From NCBI RefSeq assembly GCF_009720145.1, contig NZ_CP046253.1, forward strand, positions 620,001 to 684,000: 64,000 nt of DNA, given 5' to 3'. Both the position numbers and the translations under genes were made by a program. Each line of letters begins with the position of its first letter. Position 1 is the stretch's first letter. The notes below the pieces were generated by a model. That model was not told where the DNA came from. It ran no database searches and saw nothing but the letters and a program-made list of their open reading frames with translations. This DNA is from Sphingobium sp. CAP-1. Lineage in GTDB: Bacteria; Pseudomonadota; Alphaproteobacteria; Sphingomonadales; Sphingomonadaceae. Shown in pieces: positions 25,315 to 34,527 of this stretch.

Positions 25315-26360
25315 TGTGCGCCTCCATAGCGCGTCAGCATGAGGAAGCCCGAAACCAGGAATACGAACAACAGCGAGGTCGGCAGGAAGATTTTCCAGCC
25401 CAGCCGCATCAACTGGTCATAACGGTAGCGGGGCACCGTCGCCTTCACCCAGGAAAAGACGAAGAAGAAGAAGAAGATCTTGGCGAACAGCCAGATTATG
25501 CCCGGCACGGCATAGAGCGGCGCCCAGTCGAGCGGCGGCAGATAGCCGCCCCAGAACAGGATCGCGTTCAGCGCGCACATCAGGATGACGTTGCCATATT
25601 CGCCGAGCCAGAACAGCGCGAAGGCCATGGACGAATATTCGGTTTGGTAGCCCGCGACCAGCTCCGATTCCGCTTCGGTCAGGTCGAACGGCGCGCGCGC
25701 CGTTTCCGCCATGGCCGAAATCAGGAACATGATCGCCATCGGGAACAGCAGCGGGTTCGCGAAATTGCCGTTCAGCAGGCCATAATAGCCCTTCTGGCTT
25801 TCCACGATCGCCGTCAGGTTGAAGCTACCCGCCCACAGGACGACGGTGATCAGGATGAAACCGATCGAGACTTCATAGCTGATCATCTGCGCGCTGGCGC
25901 GGATCGCCGAATAGAAGGGATATTTGGAGTTGGACGCCCAGCCCGACAGCACCACGCCATAGACGCCCAGCGAACTGATCGCGAGGATGTAGAGCAGGCC
26001 GACATTGATGTTGGCCAGCACCACGCCCGCCTGGAACGGGATCACCGCCCAGGCCATCAGCGCCACCGTGAAGGTGATGATCGGCGCGATCAGGAACAGG
26101 GTCTTGTTCGCTGCCGACGGCACGATGGTTTCCTGAAGGAATACCTTCAGGCCGTCCGCGAAGGACTGAAGCAGGCCCAGCGGGCCGACGACGTTGGGAC
26201 CACGGCGCAGCGCCATCGCCGCCCAGATCTTGCGGTCGACATAGATTGCCATCGCCACGGCCAGCATCAGCGGCAGCGCGATCACCAAAATGCCGATGAT
26301 CGTGGAAAGCAGCCACGCCCCTTCAAAAGGCAGGCCGAGATTTTGGAAGAATGCGGTCAC
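25311..26360 (-). CDS. nuoH: NADH-quinone oxidoreductase subunit H
   Basis: A 349-residue membrane subunit with eight helices forming part of the quinone chamber. RKIWAAMALRRGPNVVGPLG, the acidic FDLTEAESELVAGYQTEYSS loop and the C-terminal VRATVPRYRYDQLM-like segment (here VKATVPRYRYDQL) are diagnostic. It overlaps nuoG and nuoI by four bases each. Confidence 0.97.
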   Translation of the reverse strand: MTAFFQNLGLPFEGAWLLSTIIGILVIALPLMLAVAMAIYVDRKIWAAMALRRGPNVVGPLGLLQSFADGLKVFLQETIVPSAANKTLFLIAPIITFTVALMAWAVIPFQAGVVLANINVGLLYILAISSLGVYGVVLSGWASNSKYPFYSAIRASAQMISYEVSIGFILITVVLWAGSFNLTAIVESQKGYYGLLNGNFANPLLFPMAIMFLISAMAETARAPFDLTEAESELVAGYQTEYSSMAFALFWLGEYGNVILMCALNAILFWGGYLPPLDWAPLYAVPGIIWLFAKIFFFFFVFSWVKATVPRYRYDQLMRLGWKIFLPTSLLFVFLVSGFLMLTRYGGAQ

Positions 26361-28387
26361 TCTGCGGCCTCCGCGAAGCTCTCACCATGGATCAGTTCGG
26401 CCGAACATTGCTGCATCGTCGGGCTGGCGCGGCAGATGGCGTTGGTCAGGTAGAAATCCTTGATCGGCGAAGCCAGTTCGCCGGTCGCGCCGGTCGGCAG
26501 AGACGGGACCGACCAGCCATAATCGGCCAGACCCTCGACGCCCAGCGCCGGAACCGCCTTGACCATCTCGGCGCGCAACGCGTCGAAACTGTCGAAGGGC
26601 AGCTTGGCGCCCAGCGCTTCCGACAAAGCGCGCAGGATCGACCAGTCCTCGCGGGCGTCGCCCGGCGCGAACACGGCCTTCTCGCCGAACTGCACGCGGC
26701 CTTCCAGGTTGACGTACGTGCCCGCCTTTTCGGCATAGCTTGCGCCCGGCAGGATCACGTCCGCCGCATGGGCGCCCTTGTCGCCATGATGGCCGACATA
26801 GACTTTGAAGCTGCTGCCAAAGGCCGAATAGTCGACCTCGTCCGCGCCCAGCGAGAAGAGCAGCTTCGGCGCGGCCTGCGCCACCGCCTTGATGCCGCCT
26901 TGCGTCGCATAGCCCAGCATCAGGCCGCCCATGCGGGCCGCCGCGAAGTGCAGGACGTTGTAACCGTTCCAGCCCTGTCCTGAGCCTGTCGAAGCGGCGT
27001 CTTTCACGAGGCCGAGCGTGTCGACCAGCGCCAGCGTGTCGCCATGCGCGCCATCCTTGGCCAGCACGCCGCCGCCGACGATCATCGCGGGACGGGCAGC
27101 GCCCTTGAAGGCTTCGACCACCGCTTCGGGCAGCTTGCCCAGCAGTGCGGCGTCATTGCCGAGCCATTCGACCTTGTAGGTCAGATCAAATTCGGGACCG
27201 ACGACAAAGACCTTCGCGCCCTTCTTGATCGCCTTGCGAATGCGGGTGTTCACCAGCGGCGCTTCCCAGCGCAGGTTGGTGCCGACCAGCAGGATGACAT
27301 CGGCGGTTTCGAGGTCCGCGAGCGGCGTGTTGAACACCACCGACGACAGGCTCGACACGTCGTAGGACAAGCCGGTCTGGCGGCCTTCCAGCATGGTGCC
27401 GCCCAGCTTTTCGACCAGCGCCTTGCCCGCGAACATGGTTTCGCAGTCGAGCAGGTCGCCCGCGATCGCCGCGACGCTGCCGCCATGCTGCACCGCTGCG
27501 ACGGCGGCGAAGGCTTCCGCCCAGGTCGCCGGGACCAGCTTGCCGTCCTTGCGCACGAACGGCTGATCGAGCCGCTTGCGGACCAGACCGTCGACATTGT
27601 GCCGGGTCTTGTCGCTCGCCCACTCCTCGTTCACGTCATCATTGATGCGCGGCACGGCGCGCAGCACCTGACGGCCACGGCTGTCGAGGCGGATGTTGGT
27701 GCCGACCGCATCCATCACGTCGATCGCATGGGTCTTTTTGAGTTCCCAAGGACGCGCTTCGAAGGCGTAGGGCTTGGCGGTCAGCGCACCGACCGGGCAC
27801 AGGTCGACCACATTGCCCGACAGCTCGCTCTTGGCGGCATGTTCGAGATAGGTGGTGATCTGCATATTTTCGCCGCGATAGATGGCGCCGATTTCCGGCA
27901 CGCCCGCGACTTCCTCGGCAAAACGCACGCAGCGCGTGCATTGAATGCAGCGGGTCATGACCGTCTTGACGATCGGACCCATATATTTCTCGGTCACGGC
28001 GCGCTTGTTTTCGTCATAGCGCGACGAACCGCGGCCATAGGCGACCGACTGGTCCTGAAGATCGCACTCGCCACCCTGGTCGCAAATCGGGCAATCGAGC
28101 GGGTGATTGATGAGCAGAAACTCCATCACCCCTTCGCGGGCCTTCTTGACCATTTCGCTGTCGGTGCGGATTTCCTGGCCTTCGGCGGCCGGCAGCGCGC
28201 AGCTTGCCTGCGGCTTGGGCGGTCCGGGCTTCACCTCGACCAGGCACATGCGGCAATTGCCGGCGATGGAAAGGCGCTCATGATAGCAGAAACGGGGGAT
28301 TTCCTTCCCCGCCTGCTCGCAAGCCTGAAGAACCGTCGCCCCGGCCGGGACTTCCAGTTCTACGCCGTCTACTTTGACCTTCGGCAT
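26357..28387 (-). CDS. nuoG: NADH-quinone oxidoreductase subunit G, with REP-derived octapeptide
   Basis: A 676-residue peripheral-arm subunit. The N-terminal [2Fe-2S] ligands lie in RFCYHERL and NCRMCLVE, followed by the His-Cys3 cluster segment HPLDCPICDQGGECDLQDQ and the [4Fe-4S] motif CIQCTRCVRFAEEV; a molybdopterin-fold domain without cofactor follows. Near residue 460 the sequence AASTGSGQ separates VKD from GWNGYNVLH, where relatives usually continue directly. The DNA is half of the same REP repeat seen in the cysteine desulfurase, read in the same phase. Function is probably unaffected. Confidence 0.96.
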   Translation of the reverse strand: MPKVKVDGVELEVPAGATVLQACEQAGKEIPRFCYHERLSIAGNCRMCLVEVKPGPPKPQASCALPAAEGQEIRTDSEMVKKAREGVMEFLLINHPLDCPICDQGGECDLQDQSVAYGRGSSRYDENKRAVTEKYMGPIVKTVMTRCIQCTRCVRFAEEVAGVPEIGAIYRGENMQITTYLEHAAKSELSGNVVDLCPVGALTAKPYAFEARPWELKKTHAIDVMDAVGTNIRLDSRGRQVLRAVPRINDDVNEEWASDKTRHNVDGLVRKRLDQPFVRKDGKLVPATWAEAFAAVAAVQHGGSVAAIAGDLLDCETMFAGKALVEKLGGTMLEGRQTGLSYDVSSLSSVVFNTPLADLETADVILLVGTNLRWEAPLVNTRIRKAIKKGAKVFVVGPEFDLTYKVEWLGNDAALLGKLPEAVVEAFKGAARPAMIVGGGVLAKDGAHGDTLALVDTLGLVKDAASTGSGQGWNGYNVLHFAAARMGGLMLGYATQGGIKAVAQAAPKLLFSLGADEVDYSAFGSSFKVYVGHHGDKGAHAADVILPGASYAEKAGTYVNLEGRVQFGEKAVFAPGDAREDWSILRALSEALGAKLPFDSFDALRAEMVKAVPALGVEGLADYGWSVPSLPTGATGELASPIKDFYLTNAICRASPTMQQCSAELIHGESFAEAAE
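26973..26994. repeat. Half REP-like repeat within nuoG
   Basis: CCCTGTCCTGAGCCTGTCGA (continuing AG) matches one arm of the REP element at 7165-7245. It encodes STGSG in the same reading phase as the second arm there. Confidence 0.65.
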
Positions 28388-28389
28388 GG

Positions 28390-29724
28390 TTACTCCGCTG
28401 CCTCCATGACGGGGGCGCTACCCTTGTTCTCGGTGATCCGGCGCTCGATTTCCGGGCGGAAGTGCCGGATCAAGCCCTGGATCGGCCATGCCGCCGCGTC
28501 GCCGAGCGCGCAGATGGTATGGCCTTCGACCTGCTTGGTCACATTGAACAGCATGTCGATTTCGCTCTGGTCGGCGTCGCCGGTGCGCAGCCGCTCCATC
28601 ACCCGCCACATCCAGCCGGTGCCTTCGCGGCACGGCGTGCATTGGCCACAGCTCTCATGCTTGTAGAAGTAGGAGAGACGCGAAATGGCGCGGACGATGT
28701 CGGTCGACTTGTCCATGACGATGACGGCGGCGGTGCCGAGGCCGGAGCCGAGCGCGCGCAGGCCGTCAAAGTCCATCGGCGCGTCCATGATCTCCTTGGC
28801 GGGGACCAGCGGCACCGACGACCCGCCGGGGATCACCGCCAGCAGATTGTCCCAGCCGCCACGGATGCCGCCGCAATGGCGGTCGATCAGTTCGCGGAAC
28901 GGGATCGACATCGATTCCTCGACCACGCAGGGCTTGTTCACATGGCCGCTGATCTGGAACAGCTTGGTGCCACGGTTATTTTCACGGCCGAAGCCGTTGA
29001 ACCAGGCCGCGCCGCGCCGCAGGATCGTCGGGCTGACCGCGATCGATTCCACATTGTTCACGGTCGTCGGGCAGCCATAGAGGCCTGCGCCCGCGGGGAA
29101 AGGCGGCTTCAAACGGGGCTGGCCCTTCTTGCCCTCAATGCTTTCGATCTGCGCGGTTTCCTCGCCGCAGATGTAAGCGCCTGCGCCGCGATGGACGAAC
29201 ACGTCGAAATCATAGCCCGACCCGCAGGCATTTTTGCCGAGGAAGCCCTTTTCATAGGCCTGCTCGACGGCGGCGAAGAGAACCTTCGCCTCATAGATGA
29301 ACTCGCCGCGGATGTAGATATAGGCGGCGCGCGCGCGCATCGCGAAACCGGCGATCAGTGCGCCTTCGATCAGCTTGTGCGGATCGTGACGGATGATTTC
29401 GCGGTCCTTGCAGGAGCCCGGTTCGGATTCATCGGCGTTGATGACGAGGAAGCTGGGACGGCCGTCCTTGCTTTCCTTGGGCATGAAGCTCCACTTCATG
29501 CCGGTCGGGAAGCCTGCGCCGCCACGGCCGCGCAGGTTCGACGCCTTGATGGTGTCGATGATCGCGTCCTGGCCGATTTCCATCAGCTTCTTGGTATTGT
29601 CCCAATCGCCGCGCTTCATGGCGGCGTCGATGCCCCAATCCTGATAGCCGTGGACGTTGGTGAAGATGCGGTCCTTATCGGCCAGCGGGCCGACGAAAGG
29701 CGCGGGTGCGGGTGCGTCGGTCAT
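28390..29724 (-). CDS. nuoF: NADH-quinone oxidoreductase subunit F (FMN, NADH site)
   Basis: A 444-residue flavoprotein subunit where NADH is oxidised. The FMN/NADH glycine-rich motif GRGGAGFPTGMKWSFMP and the N3 cluster motif ESCGQCTPCREGTGWM are clear, as is GAGAYICGEETAQIESIEG. I chose ATG 29724, which overlaps the nuoE stop (ATGA) and has a GGGGGGA ribosome site; an upstream TTG is less likely. Confidence 0.97.
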   Translation of the reverse strand: MTDAPAPAPFVGPLADKDRIFTNVHGYQDWGIDAAMKRGDWDNTKKLMEIGQDAIIDTIKASNLRGRGGAGFPTGMKWSFMPKESKDGRPSFLVINADESEPGSCKDREIIRHDPHKLIEGALIAGFAMRARAAYIYIRGEFIYEAKVLFAAVEQAYEKGFLGKNACGSGYDFDVFVHRGAGAYICGEETAQIESIEGKKGQPRLKPPFPAGAGLYGCPTTVNNVESIAVSPTILRRGAAWFNGFGRENNRGTKLFQISGHVNKPCVVEESMSIPFRELIDRHCGGIRGGWDNLLAVIPGGSSVPLVPAKEIMDAPMDFDGLRALGSGLGTAAVIVMDKSTDIVRAISRLSYFYKHESCGQCTPCREGTGWMWRVMERLRTGDADQSEIDMLFNVTKQVEGHTICALGDAAAWPIQGLIRHFRPEIERRITENKGSAPVMEAAE

Positions 29725-30389
29725 GCCCAATCCCCCCGATAGTCGTGATTGTCCGTGACCATTTCCTTGAGCGTGGTCGGGCCGCCTTCGGGCGCGCTGG
29801 TCTGGCGGTCGATCTGCGGGCCGATCTTCGGCTGGCCGCCGGCGGCCAGCGTCTCAAGAATGGCGCTCATGCTGTCATAGGTCAGATCTTCGTAATTATC
29901 GTCGTTGATCTGGACCATCGGCGCGTTGGCGCAAGCGCCAAGGCATTCGACTTCATTGAGCGTGAACAGGCCGTCGGGGGTCGTGCCGCCCTTGACCAGC
30001 CCCTTATTCTTGCAGGCCGCGAACACATCGTCCGAGCCGCGCAACATGCACGGCGTCGTGCCGCACACCTGCACATGATAGCGGCCGACCGGCGCGAGAT
30101 TGTACATGGTGTAGAAGGTCGCGACTTCATAGACGCGCATGTACGGCATATCGAGCTGACGCCCGATATATTCCATCACCGGCACCGGCAGCCAGCCATT
30201 GGTCTGCGTTTCGGCGCCGACCTGACGCTGGGCGAGGTCAAGCAGCGGCATCACCGCCGACTGCTGACGACCGGCGGGATAGCGCGCGATGACCTTCTTG
30301 GCCTGTTCGGCATTTTCGGGCGTCCACGCGAACGCGCCCCAGCGCGCACGGGTTTCGGCCTCATCGGGGATATGAACTGCGTCAGCCAT
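29721..30389 (-). CDS. nuoE: NADH-quinone oxidoreductase subunit E ([2Fe-2S])
   Basis: A 222-residue thioredoxin-fold subunit. Cluster N1a ligands are in VCGTTPCML and CLGACANAPMVQIN. YNLAPVGRYHVQVCG is a family hallmark. The C-terminus has a 40-residue Pro/Gly-rich extension common in sphingomonads. The start abuts the nuoD stop. Confidence 0.96.
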   Translation of the reverse strand: MADAVHIPDEAETRARWGAFAWTPENAEQAKKVIARYPAGRQQSAVMPLLDLAQRQVGAETQTNGWLPVPVMEYIGRQLDMPYMRVYEVATFYTMYNLAPVGRYHVQVCGTTPCMLRGSDDVFAACKNKGLVKGGTTPDGLFTLNEVECLGACANAPMVQINDDNYEDLTYDSMSAILETLAAGGQPKIGPQIDRQTSAPEGGPTTLKEMVTDNHDYRGDWA

Positions 30390-31624
30390 TATCGGTCACA
30401 TTCTCCGAACACGATGTCCATCGCGCCCAGTACAGCGGTTGTATCGGCGAGCATGTGGCCCTTCATCATGAAGTCCATCGCTTGCAGATGCGAGAAGGCG
30501 GTCGGGCGGATCTTGCAGCGATAGGGCTTGTTGCTGCCGTCGCTGACCAGATAGACGCCGAATTCGCCCTTGGGGCTTTCGGTCGCCACATAGACTTCAC
30601 CCGCCGGGACGTGGAAGCCCTCGGTATAGAGTTTGAAGTGGTGGATCAGCGCTTCCATGTCACGCTTCATCTCGCCGCGCTTGGGCGGGGAGACTTTGCG
30701 GTCGAAACTGGCGATCGGCCCTTCGGGCATCTCGTTCAGACACTGTTTCATGATGCGCGCGGACTGGCGCACTTCCTCGACGCGGACCATGAACCGGTCG
30801 TAGCAGTCATATTGCGTGCCGACCGGAACGTCGAAGTCCATGCGGTCATACACGTCGTAAGGCTGCGCCTTGCGAATATCCCAGGCGATGCCGGAGCCGC
30901 GCAGCATCGGGCCGGAGAAGCCCCATTTCAGCGCATCTTCCTTCGAAACCACGGCGATATCGACATTGCGCTGCTTGAAGATGCGGTTGTCGACGACCAG
31001 GCTCATCGCATCCTCGAACAGGCGCGGCAGGCGGGTGTCGAGCCATTCGGCGATGTCGGTCAGCAGCTTCAGCGGCACATCCTGATGCACGCCGCCCGGC
31101 CGGAAATAGGCCGAGTGCATACGGGCGCCCGATGCACGCTCGAAGAAGTTCAGGCAATCCTCGCGGATTTCGAACAGCCACAGGTTCGGCGTCATCGCGC
31201 CAACGTCCATGACGTGGCTGCCGAGGTTGAGCATATGATTGCAGATGCGGGTCAGTTCCGCGAAAAACACGCGCAGATATTGCGCGCGCAGCGGCACTTC
31301 CAGGTTCAGCAGCTTTTCGACGGCCAATACATAGCTATGCTCCATGCCGAGCGGCGAGCAATAGTCGAGCCGGTCGAAATAGGGCAGCGCCTGCAAATAG
31401 GTCTTATATTCGATCAGCTTTTCGGTGCCGCGATGGAGCAGGCCGACATGCGGGTCGCAGCGCTCGACGATTTCGCCGTCCAGTTCCATGACCAGACGCA
31501 GCACGCCATGCGCCGCCGGATGCTGCGGGCCGAAGTTGATCGTGTAGTTCTGGATTTCGGTGTCGCCATAGGCCGGATCGGCGGCGTCGACCTTATGATC
31601 CAGCTTTTCGAGATAGTCGGACAT
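30389..31624 (-). CDS. nuoD: NADH-quinone oxidoreductase subunit D
   Basis: A 411-residue subunit related to the large subunit of NiFe hydrogenases; together with NuoB it forms the quinone-reduction site. INFGPQHPAAHGVLRLVMEL contains the catalytic histidine loop, and GLLHRGTEKLIEYK, LNLGSHVMDVGAMTPNLW and FRPGGVHQDVP are diagnostic. I chose ATG 31624, overlapping the nuoC stop as TGATG; the longer frame lacks conservation. Confidence 0.97.
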   Translation of the reverse strand: MSDYLEKLDHKVDAADPAYGDTEIQNYTINFGPQHPAAHGVLRLVMELDGEIVERCDPHVGLLHRGTEKLIEYKTYLQALPYFDRLDYCSPLGMEHSYVLAVEKLLNLEVPLRAQYLRVFFAELTRICNHMLNLGSHVMDVGAMTPNLWLFEIREDCLNFFERASGARMHSAYFRPGGVHQDVPLKLLTDIAEWLDTRLPRLFEDAMSLVVDNRIFKQRNVDIAVVSKEDALKWGFSGPMLRGSGIAWDIRKAQPYDVYDRMDFDVPVGTQYDCYDRFMVRVEEVRQSARIMKQCLNEMPEGPIASFDRKVSPPKRGEMKRDMEALIHHFKLYTEGFHVPAGEVYVATESPKGEFGVYLVSDGSNKPYRCKIRPTAFSHLQAMDFMMKGHMLADTTAVLGAMDIVFGECDR

Positions 31625-32247
31625 CAGGCCTTGCCCTCCGATGCCTTTTCGTCGCCGGGCAGCACATATTGCGCACCTTCCCATGGCGACATGAAATCGA
31701 AACTGCGGAAGTCCTGCGCCAGCTTCACCGGCTCATAGACGACGCGCTTGTCCTCCTCGGAATAGCGCAATTCGACATAACCGGTCAGCGGGAAGTCCTT
31801 GCGCTGCGGATGGCCCTTGAACCCATAGTCGGTCAGGATGCGGCGCAGGTCGGTATTGCCGTCGAACACGACGCCATACATGTCGAACACTTCGCGCTCC
31901 AGCCAGCCGGCGACCGGCCAGAGATGGGTGACGGTGGGGACAGGCGTGTCCTCGTCGGTCGACACCTTCACGCGGACGCGGTGGTTCCGCGTGACGCTGA
32001 GCAAATGATAGGCGACCTCGAACCGTTCCGGGCGGTCGGGATAGTCGACCCCGGCGATTTCCATCAACTGCTGATACTGGCCCATGTCGCGCAGCGCGAC
32101 CATGGCGTTGGCCAGTTCATCGCGCGCGACGATCAAGGTCAGTTCGTCGGCATGGTCGATGGTTTCGACCAGCATCGACCCCAGCAGCGCGCCGATTTCC
32201 TCGGCAATGCCTTCGGGGTTCACGATCTTGGGTGCGGAATGTCCCAT
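31624..32247 (-). CDS. nuoC: NADH-quinone oxidoreductase subunit C
   Basis: A 207-residue peripheral-arm subunit (30-kDa type). LMEIAGVDYPDRPERFEVAY, LWPVAGWLEREVFDMYGVVF and LRRILTDYGFKGHPQRKDFP are the family signature. ATG 32247 follows the nuoB stop by one base. It scaffolds the NuoD/NuoB/NuoI quinone module. Confidence 0.96.
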   Translation of the reverse strand: MGHSAPKIVNPEGIAEEIGALLGSMLVETIDHADELTLIVARDELANAMVALRDMGQYQQLMEIAGVDYPDRPERFEVAYHLLSVTRNHRVRVKVSTDEDTPVPTVTHLWPVAGWLEREVFDMYGVVFDGNTDLRRILTDYGFKGHPQRKDFPLTGYVELRYSEEDKRVVYEPVKLAQDFRSFDFMSPWEGAQYVLPGDEKASEGKA

Positions 32248-32248
32248 A

Positions 32249-32803
32249 TTAACGCTCAATCGTCCCGATCCGGCGGATTTTCCGCTGCAACTGCATGATG
32301 CCGTAGAGCAAGGCTTCGGCGGTCGGCGGGCAACCCGGCACATAGATGTCGACCGGCACGATGCGGTCGCAGCCACGGACGACCGAATAGCTGTAATGAT
32401 AATAGCCGCCGCCATTGGCGCAGCTACCCATCGAAATCACATATTTCGGGTTGGACATCTGGTCATAGACCTTGCGCAGCGCAGGGGCCATCTTGTTGCA
32501 CAGCGTGCCCGCGACGATCATCACGTCCGACTGGCGCGGGGAAGCGCGCGGCGCGGCGCCGAAGCGCTCCATATCGTAACGCGGCATGTTGACGTGGATC
32601 ATCTCCACCGCGCAGCAAGCGAGGCCGAAGGTCATCCACCAGAGCGAGCCGGTGCGCGCCCACTGGAACAGTTCCTCGGTCGAGGTGATCAGGAAGCCCT
32701 TGTCATTCACTTCGCTGTTCAGCGAATCGAAGAAGGCCTGGTCGGGCTGCGTCCCCACGGGCGGCATGGTGCCGGGCATGGGGCTGGTCAGTTCTACTCC
32801 CAA
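32249..32803 (-). CDS. nuoB: NADH-quinone oxidoreductase subunit B (N2 cluster)
   Basis: A 184-residue subunit carrying cluster N2, the last before quinone. Ligands are in GLACCAVEM, MGSCANGGGYYH and VPGCPPTAEALLYG. I chose a TTG start at 32803 (GVELTSPMPG follows) because GGGAG lies seven bases upstream; it overlaps the nuoA end by about ten bases. ATG 32779 and GTG 32824 are alternatives. Confidence 0.95.
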   Translation of the reverse strand: MGVELTSPMPGTMPPVGTQPDQAFFDSLNSEVNDKGFLITSTEELFQWARTGSLWWMTFGLACCAVEMIHVNMPRYDMERFGAAPRASPRQSDVMIVAGTLCNKMAPALRKVYDQMSNPKYVISMGSCANGGGYYHYSYSVVRGCDRIVPVDIYVPGCPPTAEALLYGIMQLQRKIRRIGTIER

Positions 32804-33168
32804 TCGAGTGCTCCCTTCTTCCACGCATAGACGAGGCCGAGCACCAGCTCCGCTATGAAGATCATCATCGTCGCCCAGCCGGCCCAGCCGATCTGGTCGA
32901 GGCTTACCGCCCAGGGAAACAGGAACGCCGCTTCAAGATCGAAGATGATGAAGAGGATGGCGACCAGATAGAAGCGCACGTCGAACTGGCTGCGCGGCTC
33001 CTCGAAGGCGGGAAAGCCGCATTCATATTCGGAAAGCTTGGCAGGATCGGGCTTGTGCGCCCCGGTCAGGCGCCCCACCAGCATCGGCAAAAAGACGAAG
33101 GCGGTGGAGAGCAGCATGGCGATCCCTAGAAAGATCAGGATCGGCAGATATTGGGCGAGATCGACCAA
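32794..33168 (-). CDS. nuoA: NADH-quinone oxidoreductase subunit A, TTG start
   Basis: A 124-residue membrane subunit with three helices. KLSEYECGFPAFEEPRSQFD is the quinone-channel loop and FYLVAILFIIFDLEAAFLFP the conserved second helix. The start is TTG at 33168 with AGGGG seven bases upstream. It is the first gene of the 14-gene nuo operon, which runs without a break to 18802. Confidence 0.95.
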   Translation of the reverse strand: MVDLAQYLPILIFLGIAMLLSTAFVFLPMLVGRLTGAHKPDPAKLSEYECGFPAFEEPRSQFDVRFYLVAILFIIFDLEAAFLFPWAVSLDQIGWAGWATMMIFIAELVLGLVYAWKKGALDWE

Positions 33169-33213
33169 TGGAATCCCCTGGGCGAAAATTGTATCTTGGG
33201 CCGCGCTTTAGGC

Positions 33214-33242
33214 CTGCTGCATATGCGAAGCAAGGGGCCAGG
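33214..33242 (-). promoter_or_regulatory. Possible nuo operon promoter
   Basis: Minus-strand TTGCTT and TAAAGC are 17 bases apart about 45-75 bases before the nuoA start. The -10 box is poor, and TACAAT closer to the gene is an alternative without a good -35. Low-confidence motif call. Confidence 0.3.
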
Positions 33243-33261
33243 GCGCTGAGAATGAATCGCA

Positions 33262-33292
33262 AAAAGGCCAAGTGGTTGAACCGCTTGGCCTC
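33262..33292 (-). terminator. Rho-independent terminator of the IMPase gene
   Basis: On the minus strand AGGCCAAG pairs with CTTGGCCT (33285-33292 and 33266-33273), with further GGTT/AACC pairing in the loop, followed by five T residues. It separates the IMPase unit from the nuo promoter. Confidence 0.85.
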
Positions 33293-33300
33293 ATTGGACT

Positions 33301-34116
33301 TTAGCGCAATGCGCCGGCCACCAGCTTGTGCAACTTGCTGTGAATCGCATCATTGCCGGCGATCACTTCCTTGCGCTCGATCGGCTGGTCGCCGCCGCGG
33401 AAATCGCTGGCGAACCCGCCCGCCTCGCGTACCAGCAGCAGACCGGCGGCAACGTCCCAGGGCGCAAGCCCGCTTTCCCAATAGCCGTCATAACGGCCCG
33501 ACGCGACATGGGCGAGATCAAGCGAGGCCGCACCGAAGCGGCGAATGCCCGCGACCGACGGAGCCACTGCGCCGAAGATGCGGGTCCATTCGGCCATATT
33601 GCCATGGCCCATGAACGGGATGCCGGTGGCAATGACGCAATCGGCGAGGTCGCGGCGGGCCGAGACGCGCAGGCGCTGGTCATGGCGCCAGGCGCCCCGG
33701 CTCTTTTCCGCCCAATAGCTTTCGTCGGTCACGGGCTGGTAGATGAGGCCGGTGGTCACTTCGCGCTTCGTGCCGCCGAACAGCGGTTCTTCGACCGCAA
33801 TCGAGATGGCGAAGTGCGGGATGCCATGCAGGAAGTTGGTGGTGCCATCGAGCGGATCGATGATCCAGCGCGGCTTGGTGGGATCGCCGGCGATCTCGCC
33901 GCCTTCCTCCAGCAGGAAGCCCCAGTCGGGGCGCGCCTTCTGAAGCTCCTCGACCAGGGTCTTTTCGGCCTGCTGGTCGGCCTTGGACACGAAGTCGGCC
34001 GGCCCCTTGCGGCTGACCTGAAGATGCTCGACCTCGCCGAAGTCGCGGCGAAGCTTGCTGCCCGCCTTGCGCGCGGCGCGTTCCATGACGGTGAGGAGGC
34101 CGGAATGCGATACCAT
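33301..34116 (-). CDS. Inositol monophosphatase family protein
   Basis: A 271-residue lithium-sensitive phosphatase-fold enzyme. Metal ligands are in FLLEEGGEI, WIIDPLDGTTNFLHGIPHF and APWDVAAGLLLVREAGG. It probably dephosphorylates inositol-1-phosphate or a related sugar phosphate; SuhB-type RNA-associated roles are known for relatives. Length is normal. It is followed by a strong terminator and lies 39 bases after a small exported protein, downstream of efp. Confidence 0.92.
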   Translation of the reverse strand: MVSHSGLLTVMERAARKAGSKLRRDFGEVEHLQVSRKGPADFVSKADQQAEKTLVEELQKARPDWGFLLEEGGEIAGDPTKPRWIIDPLDGTTNFLHGIPHFAISIAVEEPLFGGTKREVTTGLIYQPVTDESYWAEKSRGAWRHDQRLRVSARRDLADCVIATGIPFMGHGNMAEWTRIFGAVAPSVAGIRRFGAASLDLAHVASGRYDGYWESGLAPWDVAAGLLLVREAGGFASDFRGGDQPIERKEVIAGNDAIHSKLHKLVAGALR

Positions 34117-34155
34117 GTTCTTGTCTCCGCCGCCCGTGCAGGGGCGGCCTGTTGA

Positions 34156-34527
34156 TTATCTCTTGGGGGCGGGCCTGGGCGCCGGCTTGGATGGGGCGGG
34201 CCGATAGCCGCAAGCGCCGGCGATCACCGCCAGCATCTGCGATGCGTCCTGCCGATCGACCTTGCCGGGATTGGCGGCGATCACCTTGTCGCTCGCCGCG
34301 CTGATTTCGCCGATCGAATTGGAATAGAGGCAATCGAACAGCGCGCGCTTGACGGGCTGCTCGACCTCGTTCGACTGAAGCGCGGTCATGACGACGCGCA
34401 GCACATGGGCCGCATTGTCAACTTCCGCCTTCGTCGGCGCTGCCGCCATTGCCGGAGCGGAGCGCGCAGCCGTCAGGACGCCAATCGCCAGGATGGCGGC
34501 CAGTGTCGTGCCACGCGCCCGGCCCAT
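34156..34527 (-). CDS. Small exported protein, unknown function
   Basis: A 123-residue protein with a signal peptide (TTLAAILAIGVLTAARSAPA, cleavage near AMA-AAP) and a Pro/Lys-rich tail (APSKPAPRPAPKR). The mature part is helical, with two cysteines that could pair (DCLYS and GACGYRP). I do not recognise the family. ATG 34527 overlaps the efp stop as TGATG, so it is coupled to efp. Confidence 0.7.
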   Translation of the reverse strand: MGRARGTTLAAILAIGVLTAARSAPAMAAAPTKAEVDNAAHVLRVVMTALQSNEVEQPVKRALFDCLYSNSIGEISAASDKVIAANPGKVDRQDASQMLAVIAGACGYRPAPSKPAPRPAPKR

